NCBI RefSeq assembly: GCF_024362695.1
Contig: NC_065422.1
Location: 5,021,534-5,085,533, forward strand
DNA length: 64,000 bases
Direction of reading: 5' to 3'
Source of the DNA: Pectinophora gossypiella
Lineage: Eukaryota > Arthropoda > Insecta > Lepidoptera > Gelechiidae
How positions within the stretch are numbered: position 1 is the stretch's first letter; every line of letters begins with the position of its first letter. A model generated the notes under the pieces. That model worked only from the letters and a program-made list of their open reading frames with translations, was not told the DNA's origin and did not search any database. A program made the translations under genes and the position numbers. This document shows, piece after piece, positions 11,501 through 23,500 of this stretch.

Positions 11501-14500
11501 AAATTAACTTGTTGACAATCATCTGTCCCTTTCCTTTTCGGCGGATAGGAAAATGACGGGTATAACTTAAAATAAAATTTAGAAGTGTCTGCAGGAATCG
11601 TGGCCATTAACACAGTAAAAGCATCGGCATCGGCTGTTTATCATTCATAGCACATCTTAGGAACAACACTTGAAATTCTACTGGTTATCTACAGAGTAAA
11701 ATGTGTTTTGAGTAAATAATATACTACGTTGTGGCAGACGCAACTAATTGATTGATTTTTTATTATAGTGTGCATGTATATTGCGATAGTAAATAAATAG
11801 TTACCGCGTGCAGCACGCTCCTGAGCGCGGCGAGGTCGGGCTCGGGCTCGGGCTCGTGCGGCGCACGCGCAGCCCGCCAGCCCGTCTCGCGCAGCCCGGG
11901 GATGCACTCCGTGGGGATGCTGCGGACCTGGGGGCACGCCATGTCATCAGTACGAGTGGACTCATACACTATAAACGGAGTTACTGACACCGTAATGAAA
12001 AAAAAATAGAATGTCTCCTTGAGTAAAAACAATGGTATGGTGGGTGTATTTTTTATCGGAAATTAATAAAGTCATTAAGATTGTGAATTTTTGTTGCGCT
12101 GTAATATAAATCGAACAACAACAACTAACGAACACGTATAGCGACTCTTCGCTTTTTTAAATTTGCCATTTTTATTTTTTATTTCAAATGTAGGCTATAT
12201 AATATGCAGCTTAAACCACAATATGGGACTGAAAATAATAAAAAGAAAAACACTAAAATTTTAATAAATTTTCCGACAGCAAATTCCACCAAATTCTCAC
12301 CGTAAATAATACCTGAATATACATGGGGGTGTTTATGGTAGCTAATGAGCCCCTCTATCTAATTTTTCATTTTAAAGGTGAAATTCTGGGCCACCCTGTA
12401 TTCAGAAAGAAGATTCCATCGCACTGATGGATGTTGTAAAGCAATAACACTTACACCTTCCTTGAAGCACGTGAGCCCGGGGTGAATTTTCCTAACTTCT
12501 TTCTGTCGCATGTCAATTAGTTTCTTGACAATCTGAAATAGAAATCAGTATATTTATGATTCTTATTTCAATTGGGTCCTTGACTGGGTCAAAGATAAAT
12601 TATAAAATGCTAATCTACAAATAGAAGCCAGCCTAAGATGATCACAAATCAATCTCATTTTATTTTTCGACTCATTTTCGAATTTTATTCACGAGTCAGT
12701 AACAATGAGTACGACGTTTGACCGCTTTTATTGATGACGTCACAGGACAGTATTTCCATACAAACTCCAAAGAAAGTTTTCGTTTTGACATTTCGTAAAA
12801 CAGTATCTCGTTTGACTAGGTTTTCAAGTAGCCAATAGCCTAGTTTTCACCTAGTCAAATCAGTTACTTTTTACTAAGCGTCAAAACGCAAAATCATGTG
12901 TGTGATTTACCAACCGGGACCAACGGCTTAACGTGTCCTCCGAAGCAAGGAATCATCTTACTTTTTCAGACATAGATACAGAAAATCTTATTTATTTTAG
13001 AAATAAGTAGGTAGGTACACAAAATAGAGTAGTGAATAAAATAATGAATTTAAACCTTACCACTAAAAAGGGACGTCAGCTCAGCAAGATGTTGTGACAC
13101 TCCGACATTGAGGGAGTGCCACAACGCTGATTTTCAGCTGTGCCCCAAAAAATGCTAAAATATAAAAAAAGGACTACACACCTCCTTCTGCTTGCGTATG
13201 ACGGTCGTGAACTGCGTGTACACGATGCGGGGGTTGAGCTCGCAGTGCATGAGGGTGGCGCCTTCATAGTCCTTGATGTACCCCTGGTACATCGCTCGCG
13301 GCAGCTTGATGTCCTTGCTGAAGCCCTGCTTCTTGAAATACCCTGCAATACAACATTTACGTGATAACTTGCAAGTAAAATGTATGTAATGTGTAAAATG
13401 AATGCAATGTGTAAAAGGGAATTACAAGTAAAATGAGGGACTTTCGTGGCTTAAACAATATAGACGGCGTTGTTCAGTTTAAACGTGACAATTACCTATT
13501 TTCTCAATACTCGGGTACATTCCAAAATACAATGTAATGGCGGAAGATATTTGGATCACATTATGTATAGAATTATGTTGCTACCTATATTGTTCTCTTT
13601 ATTTCGATCAGAATATTAATGGGTGGAAGATGTAATTGTGTCTGGGTGTAATAAAAACCCAAAAACATCATCATCATCATCATCAAAAACAAAGATGAAA
13701 GATGCACATGTCTGTTATCCATGAAAGTAGAAGGTAAACGAAGGAAAATCTGTACAGCGCCATCTATATTGTTTTTGAGGAACGTTGCCTGGAAAGTCCC
13801 TCATTGTATGTAATGTTTGTTGGAATATTTAAGGGATATTGAGATAGGAGCTCGGTGGCGCAGCGGTAAACGCGCTCGGTCTGCGATTGTTGAAGTTAAG
13901 CAAATTTCGCAAAGGCCGGTCATGGGATGGGTGACCACACAAAAAAAGTTTTCATCTCGAGCTCCTCCGTGCTTCGGAAGGCACGTTAAGCCGTTGGTCC
14001 CGGCTGCATTAGCAGTCGTTAATAACCATCAAACCGCACTGGGCCCGCGTGATGGTTTAAGGCCCGATCTCCCTATCCATCCAGTGGGGGACGTTAATGG
14101 GCTGATGATGATGAGATAGGGACATTTCGCGAAGTATACCAATTATTCATTGAGAGCGATAAGGATTTATGATTTAGTCATGTTACCGATGGCGAATTCG
14201 TCAGCGAAGGTTAGGAAGTGCAGGATGTTGTTCCGGATGTGGTAGTCCTTGAGGTGGTTCATCAGGTGCGTGCCGTAGCCCTTCACCTGCTCGTTGGATG
14301 TCACCGCGCAGAATACTATCTCGCTGAAACCCTGCAAATATAACTTGAAAAACTTATTTATTTGAACAAAAATGCACAATCATTGCCAAATGTAGCGGTC
14401 TTCTGTTAAGTGAACAACGGTGCTAATTCCTGTAAATACCATCTAATTTCATTTTAAGTTATATCTGTCATTTTCTTATCCGCCGAAAAGGAAAGGGACG

Positions 14501-17500
14501 GGTAATCGACAAGCATAAAATTTATGGAACACACGTCGATTTTAAGCACAAATCTAAAGCAACAATCTAAAAATCTTACACTGGCCAATAACCCGACAGA
14601 ATTATGTTGACAACACACGTCAAACGGTTTGCATACCAGCGAGATACCTTTTTGACTCGCCCGGGTTATTCATTCATTTACTCATTCTTCCTAAAATTAA
14701 GAGCTGTCAATCATCCGTCCCTTTCCTTTTCGGCGGTATAAGTAACTTAAAGTAAAATTAGGAGGTGTCTGCAGGAATCGGGGCCAAGACCTGTGTTAGA
14801 AGACCGCGCTTTTCCATATCGATTACTAATGGTACCAATACAAAAGCTTAAAGAAATAAGGGTATTATAACCATTACGAAAAACTTATGATTAATAATAA
14901 AAATAACGTAATATGGTGTTGCATGTTTGTCGCATGCATTCTGAGCGATGGGCACGGATCGTCACGCATTGGGTGCCTCATGACGGGTACAGGCGTCGAG
15001 GTAGACCTCGAAAGAGATAGCGCGACGACTTGGACGCTTGCCGGAGGGACTGGCCGGAGTACGCACAGGACCGCGAAAAATTGAAAGAGGAAGGGGAGGC
15101 CTTTGCCCAGCTGTGGGATCTTGTAGGCTAGATTAGAATAGAATATAGTGTTGAATTTGTTTTCGAATTCATGTTTGGAACATAAATGATTATCGCGTGG
15201 CAGCGGTGAAGGAAAACATCGTGAGGAAACCCACATTCCCGAGAAATGCATTTTCGGAGGTATGTGACCTAACCTGTATGGGGTGGTTTTCCCTTCGCGG
15301 GTTGGAAGGTCAGACAGGCAGTCGCTTCTGTAAAAAACCGGACCTGTCAAATCTTCAGGTTAGGTAAGCAGACCCTGTGAAAAACGGGATAATGCTAGGG
15401 GGATGATGATGAATAAAAAAAAAAACATAACATCAGTGCAACTTGTCTTCTGATTAATTACCCATCCCATTACGAATTACGGGTGTGAGTTTCCCGTAAA
15501 TGTTTTGAACTCACCTGAGAATGAAACGTCCTAAAGCAGATACCACCAATCGGCCTCCCCTCTTTGATAAGCGCCAACGTCTTATGTTTCCTGTAAACAA
15601 TTATTTATAAATTATTTTACAATGTTTTTATACTATACCGCACCCCGGACACTTCATACAAAAACCCTCGTTTTACACAGACACTACATTGACGTTATCG
15701 TACACGCGCATCTGTGTGTGACGTGACGTCTGACGTCATACGATGGAAGACTAAAGTAAGACAAAAGGGGGTGAGGTAAACCTAATTCAGACGCTGGGGG
15801 GGGGGGGGAGTTGCCGTTCTATAAGCATTTCTTACTCTATGACTACATTTACGCGGGAAATGCCCGTTCTACTTTTGAAAACACAAAACGCTTTCTAAAT
15901 TTAAATTGTGACACGTTAAAATACAAAATGGCAGAATGTATAATTTATAAAAAAAAATGACAATCGCGCACGACTCCTCATTATTGTAATATAATTATGA
16001 ATTTTCAGTATGAAAATGGTACAACAATTTTTGCTATTTTAAGGGCAGTAAAAGCGTTATTCTTGCATTATTCATTATTCGAGAGAAAATACGATTACCA
16101 ACTAGGGTGAATTAAGGCCAAAGATGTGCCATTTCTGGAAATATTCCCAAGGCGGAATGTTCCTGTTGTAAAAACTCTTTAATACTAAGGACACTGGCTG
16201 CTTTTTGATTAAAATTGTTCTTTCTTGTACTCTGATCATATCTGCCTAAAGGAATTTTTGAGCCTTTTTATCCGGCGCCGGGTTTGGCGGGAACGGGACA
16301 GTTGCTTTCTTCATTGAATAATCTAAGTAATACGAAGTGGTGTTTTGTGGTTAATGATCGCATTAAGTTAGTCGGCAAACATTCGCGACAGTGTTATTAT
16401 ATCGGAATATTCAATAAACAAAGTGTACCTATTTACTTTCGCTTCGTGCCAACAAGCCGCTTCATAACTCTAAAGTTTATGCGGACTTTTAAGTTAATTC
16501 GTTTGGGGTTCGGAGTAGAAGTCTGCTCCGAGGGTGGGGGTTTAGGTTTCATCATTTCATTAATCATCATGAAAAAAATAATACGTAAGACATGGCTGTA
16601 TGGGCATAGTTATCTTAGCCTTACACTTCAGGGAAAACGAAAACAAAAAAATAAAATTATCCGGCGCCTTTTTGCCTACATTACGGTCGCTCTTTCTCTC
16701 TCTGTGGACAATGTACTATTCTTCTAACACTCACAATGTTGATTAGCCGCAAATAGATACTTACGGATCAAATACTAATTGCGATATGTATTCCTTTGTC
16801 ATCTCCGGTAGTTGGTGCGAGAACACGTTATGAAGACCTGCAAATACACAACACTTCAATCAGCCTATCGTCATACGTCATAGTTTCATATCACAAAACC
16901 ACTTTGTGATCCCTAGTTTGGTCAGGACATTACAGGCTGATCACCTGATTGTCCGACAGTAAGATGATCCGTGCTTCGGAAGGCACGTTAAGCCGCTGGT
17001 CCCGGTTACTATTTACTGATGTAAGTATGTAGTCAGAAATCAGAATCATTTATTCAACGTAATTATCATGGATAATCTTGTTGAAGGTCAATATAACATT
17101 TTTGAATTTACGTCATTTCGCAAGGTGTTATGGCTGAGGAGAAGAAATGATAAGAAACTGCAACAGCAACACATCTTTTAAAAACCAATGAGGGTATACA
17201 TTACAAGTTATTCAATAACTAGAGGAACACATTCAATACCAGACATTTTTATCATTTAGGTAGTCATTAATATTATATTAAGCTTTTTTTACATAAAGTA
17301 AGCTTCACATGAGCTTTAAGTTTATTTTCTGACAAATTTAAAATATTATCTATTATAGTATTTTATTGTAAAAACGTATAAATAAACGATGAATTTAATT
17401 TACTTAATCTAGAATTTTGAATAGCAATTTTATTTTTATTTCTTGTATTTAAGTATGCTTGTTGTTTGTCTTGTATTGTGTTCACAGTTTCTCGGCAGGA

Positions 17501-20500
17501 GAGATACATTTTTTACGTACACACATAATATTTTCGTCGTTACATGAGTAACGTCTGGGGCATGTGGCGGCTCAATAGTAACCCTGATACCACAATCTGA
17601 AGAAGACCGGATAGGTTTTCATCAATAGATGGAGTAATTCATGACCTACCTATAAGCCAGAGCATGGTTTGTTTGTTGACAGGCCCGGTGAGCGAGTTGC
17701 CGATCACGTGGAACTCGATCAGCTTGCGTTGCTCTTCGAGCTTGGCCGCTTCGTCGCGAGGCGCTTGCATTTGGAACAACGCCTGTAATCCAACACAACA
17801 TATTAATATATATGTTTATTTTTATTTTTTTAAAGAACGTCTAGGGCCCTGTGCCGAGGTTTTTCTTGCAGCTTCTTTTCCCCGGCTATACAGGTTGTGA
17901 GAAGCTGCAGTAGTTTTAGGCGGATGAGACGTTCGTTATGTAAAAATTGACGATTCAAAGTGTAACTATGTTACCTACTGAATAAAGATATTTTTGAATT
18001 TGAATTTGAAATTTGAATAATACTCAATTCTATTATATTATCGTCGCGTTGGAGAAAACCACGAAAGCGCTTTTTTTTAATCACCTTCTAATGTGATTTT
18101 CCCTGACACCAGGGTTGATGACGTTGGTATTCCAACTCACAACCCACACGATAAGAAGAAGAGAAGATGTGATTTTCTTCAACAAACCCTAAATATTTTT
18201 AAATTAATTTTAACGCGCGTAAAAATTTAGACCACAAATTAATTATGAAATTCTGATTACTAAATAAAGACAGATCTACTGATGCCAAAAACGTTTTCCT
18301 TTTTCTATTCAACTTATTTATGAATTTTAATAAAGAAATGTGTGACAATAAGTGCGACATTTTGTCACGTTTTTCTATCACATCACAGTGTGATTTTAAC
18401 CTTTGATCTGTGTGTGATAAGGATCCTGACTACCCCCCTCGTATGTGTGTGATTAGGATCCTGACCCATAGGACTGGGACCTATTTTTACGTAATTATGC
18501 ATTCTAATTCTATCGCGAAAGGTTTAAATACAAATTCAGTTTTGACGTTTAGTAAAACGTAACTGATATGACTAGTTGGTAGCTAGCCTATTGAGAACCT
18601 TCTGTATATATGTACTCACATCAGGGCCGCACATGTAGTTAGGGTCGTTGATGGTGGCCACGATGTCAGCGACCGTTCTTTCGCTGACGTCTTCACCGGT
18701 CTCGTCGGCCACGCGGCGCCGCTTGGCCGCGCCCGCGGGCTCGCTGCCCGAGCGAGACTCCGCCCCCCGCTTCAGGCCTTCTTGTTTTATCGACCCTAGA
18801 GTTAAGGCGGGTAAAGTGGATTGAAAGCCCTTAGGATTTGCACCCGTGACACTACGGAGTGAGTCACGCGTTTTCCAAATAGCACGGATATATAAAATCA
18901 ATATATCTTTGTGTCAATCTGAGTACAATCAAAGAGCAAAAGTGCAGTCACTGAGCCCAGCGACTTATTTGTAACAGTGGTGGAATTATAGGTTCGTATT
19001 CGTTGGTTAGTTGTCACAATTTCAAAAAAATGTGTTTGTACGTGTTTTTGGGCTATTATAGAAACGACGTGTAACCAGGAGGTCTTAAGTGCAGCCAGTT
19101 AATTTATTACTTTGCAAGAAACTGATTGGACTTTTGCAACTTATCGTACAATAAGTAGATAACGGGGCACAATGGGATACCTGCTTTACCCGGTGATAAT
19201 AAACCAAATGATAATGATATGATGCCATGGTAATCTTTGCCCAACAGTGGGGTTCGTCAATTCTCGTTGATCAAACAACAAAACACGTTTCCAAAACAAC
19301 ACAAAAACAAGTAATCAGCAAGCAAAGATTAATATATTTAAAAGATGAAAGCGTAAAATGATATGAATATGGTTTCTTAAACATTTTGGTATCCTTTATG
19401 AGAATTTATAAATTAAAAATTCCTAGGCTTTTTTATGATAAATTATAATAAATGAATGTAAATGTGAATGTAAAAACATTGATAACACTCAACATTGGTT
19501 CAAATTAAATTTTCAATGACCATTATTTAAAATGGCTTGACTTGAATCTCTTTAAAAATTAATTATTTACTTTAATTATTAGTGAATATGTATGTTATGG
19601 GTGGTAGTGAGCCCTAGACAAGCTTGACCAAAAATATGAAACCTTGCTTGTTGCTATAATCTAGCTACAGCTCGGCTATGGCATTTGCTGAGCTTCAGCC
19701 GTTTCGGCATTATTTATAATTCAATTGTTAATTACTACCACTAAACAATGTGTAAAAATGTATTTTTGCCGAATACATATTGTTCTCTGCCCTGGTTTAT
19801 ACACTACCTTTATTGAGTTATTCAGCAACTCGTCCGCGGCGGGCATTCACCACTTAGCCGGGAACTCATCTAATTAAAATAGTTCTTCTGTATAACAATG
19901 GGTGTTATGAAGGTTTTATATTTTCGGTTTGGCTTTATGAATGAATGATAATGATATGGGTGATTTTTTGAAAATATTCTTGTAAAAATTTGGTTCTAAA
20001 ATACAAATATTGGCGTCAAGAGTGTTCAATCCGATCGACAAAATGTTAAAAAAAAAAACATTAAAAAAATGTGTCAAATTATCTACAGGCACTTTCAAAA
20101 CTTCACCCACATGTAGTGTATGTACAGTCATGAGCAATATAATGTACCCACTTTAGGACTCTGTCGCACTAACATATTTGACATTTAGTGAGACTTACAG
20201 TTCAATTTGTCAAAAAAGTTAATGTGACATGGTACCAAAGTGTATACATATTAATGCTCGTGACCGTATGAATGAATGATATAATGTATGAATGGTCACC
20301 TGAGGATAGTGTGACGGTGGTGAAGCCATCTTTGCTGTCGCCAGCTGGTGTCACTCGCTCGAACTCCCCGCGCCGCGCCGCTGTCGACAACAACCCGGGT
20401 ATAGGCGCGATTGCTATGTCGCGGGAGACAAGAGTCGACGCGTGGACGATAGGTATACACACGGCTAGCTAAGTTGCAAACGATACTTTTTCGCCACTCG

Positions 20501-23500
20501 CTATCTTGTGATTCATGTGAAATGTTACATCTCATAGGTATACATCACATACGGTCGTAAGGAACTTGACGGATTTTTTCTTTTTTTCATCAATTTATTC
20601 GCGAATTCTGAAGATTTTTCTGAAATCCGTTTCCAATATCTCATCTAACGCCGGAGATATTAAAAGTTAAGGTGATGCGTTTCAGTCAGCTAGGTAACGC
20701 TGCGTCAGCAGATGGCGTTACTTCTGCAGTTTTCGTATTTTTTTCCATTTATTCGTTTAGTGTTGAGTTCTGACCCAGTGAAATGTTAGGTGGCGAAATC
20801 TTACATACATTATCTTTAAGTTAAGCTACAATTTTGAAGTATTTACTGCAGATATCATATTGAAACATTGCATCAAATGTTGGTGTCATTTCAATTTGTG
20901 TACAAACACGAAGCTGTCACACACACATGCGAACTAGGTTAGCTATTAAAAGAGATGCATAATTTGAAGTCTACTTCTAACTTCTAAATGGCGCATTTGG
21001 TAAAGCAGTCGCCGCCATTCTTAAGTTTCACGGTTCAAACCCAAGTGCATGTTTTAAATGTTTTTACTTTTTGTATTTTTTTTTACAATTGAATTTGGCG
21101 AAGCCGTCTATTTGTTACGGAATTTTCAAAAAGTATTACTTTTACCAATATTATAATTATACAATAATGTACTTTGCACTAAAGTACCTTCCGTAATTTC
21201 CGTATTTTTTATTTTGTAAAATTCTAACAGGCATTAATCGCATCAGTGAACATGCGGCTAACTAAAAAACTACTGAACGGATTTTCATACGGTTTTCACC
21301 AATGAGTAGAGTGATTCATGGGCGTGCTTTAGGGTATATAATTTATACAAGTATTTTTTTTTTTTATAAAATGGTTCAAAAATGATGATGAATGTCAAAC
21401 ATAATTATCGTTACAAATATAGCCGACTTGGAGTTTTCGGCGAAAACACTGCCTGAGCCCATTGAGATATAACAAAACAACGTATGGTTGAATTGTTCCT
21501 TTTTTGTAGGGCTACCGAAAAGTCCACAATATGTCATAATAATTATATTGTGTATAAAGAATTGTGTATATGTATTGTATGATTTTACAAATAACGATCA
21601 CAGTACAGTAATAATAAGGTAGATTTTTCCTAAATTGCGTCGGTTCAAACTTTGTCGCATCGCGTTTGAAAGATGTAATAGCGCTTCAGGACGTCCCGCA
21701 AGTACGGCGCTGATGTCGCAGTATCCGCATATAATTATTATGACTTGTCATTTAGTTCCAATAAAATCCGCGGGACTTCATACGTATGTCAGTGACAGCT
21801 GGTGATAGCATGCGGGACACCTTAGCAGCTAAACGAATTCTATGTTGTTTTCGCGCCCAGTCCAGACGACTTGCAGCGCATTTCTGAACTTATATTTACG
21901 CGTGGTGTTTATTGTTAGGTTAGTTAGTTCAGGTTAGGACGTCTTTTTTTAACGAGGACGTTAAAAAAAGACGAGGCTGGAACGTATTGAAGTAGTATTT
22001 CCATATATACGCGGCCTGAAATGGGCTGTTTCGGGGACCTGAACTGGTTGCTGTCGAACTTATTATCAAGTTTTCTTGATTAAAATTCATAAATAAGTCA
22101 AATAGAAAAAAGAAAAAAGATTTTCGTTAGTTTTAGATCTGTCATGATGTCTGTGATGTTTGTTTATTATAAATAAGAATTTCAAAATTTATCTTATTTT
22201 TTTTTCCAAAGAGCAAGGCAAAGGGAACTATGCCCATACAGCCATGTCTTGTGTTTTTTTTCTTGATGATGATTAATGAAATGATGAAACCTAAGCCCCC
22301 ACCCTCGGAGCAGACTCCTACTCCGAACCCTAAACGAAGTAAGCGGCTTGTTGGCGCAAAGCGAAAATAGATAGGTACACTTTGTTTATTGAATATTCCG
22401 ATTTAATAATACTATCGGGAATGTTTTCCGACTAACTTAATGTGATCATTAACTACAAAACACCACTTCGTATTGATTATTTAGATTATTCAACGAAGAA
22501 ATCAACCTTCCCGTTCCCGTTTCCACCAAAAAGTCCGCGGCAAAGAGAATATAAATAAATCTGTATGTTGGATGAAAAACAATTAATTAAAAATGACTAC
22601 TATTTAGGCCGGCAAATGCGACAATTTTTTTTTTGATTTGGTTTTCCCCGAAGGGTAAGGCAAAGGGAACTATGCCCATACAGCCATTTCATTTTATGTA
22701 CTTATTGATTTTTTATTACAATATATGTCCTCTTTTAAAACACGGTACTTACCCATTATTTAAAAATGTTTAAATAATAGGCGTTAAAACAAAATGTTTT
22801 TTCCAATATTCCTTTTCTCAGATTGTAGTATTTTCAGTTTAAAGAACTTTATTCTCATAAAAAAACTATACATAGTCACTTAACATGAGAACTAAATGTT
22901 TTTACAAAAGATAGATAAAGTGCCGTTGAGCAGGCAGAGAGGGTATGCATATAAAATTTACCAAAAACAAGAAATACATCGCTTTGATACGTTGTTTACA
23001 AGTGTGAGTGAAGTATGACTACCTATCGCTCATCGAAAAACTAGTTAAAGGAAGGGATTGGCGTTCACAGATACAGGTTGTTCATTTAGTTACATACTTA
23101 AAGTTTTACAAGATTATTCTATGGTACACATGATATATTTACTTTTTTATTTATTCTCTTCATACAAAATCTCTTTATAAATTGTCACTGACATTCTATT
23201 ACACTTGTCAAGTAGTCAAAGCCTTTAGAGAAAAAAAAACTATCACGTACACAAACTAACATTGACACCTCTACACGCTCAGCAAATACACTGTAATCTG
23301 CACCACTACAAATGTAGAATTGATCAAAATTGAGGGTCTGAAATATGGTACTTCTCGTATTCGGACCCTAAATTTTTGTTAGTTTGCGAAAATAATACAC
23401 CAAAATATTACTATTTATCGGTTTTATAACAATATTCCTCTATCCGTTTTCCTGTAGCACTGCATCAACTTTTGTATGGAAAACGAATCACCTTAAAGTC

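Noticed and set aside
13817..14119. 100-codon plus-strand frame
   Set aside because: Lies within a SINE delimited by target duplications.
14874..15350. 158-codon minus-strand frame
   Set aside because: Antisense of a LINE C-terminus and its 3' UTR; no domain of its own.
16284..16727. 147-codon plus-strand frame
   Set aside because: Covers a dispersed repeat whose inverted copy at 22200-22535 is not open; no recognised domain.
20202..20462. Exon 9 extended to the full open frame on both sides
   Set aside because: The extension passes through the MITE at 20126-20272; a good donor at 20300 matches the phase of exon 10.
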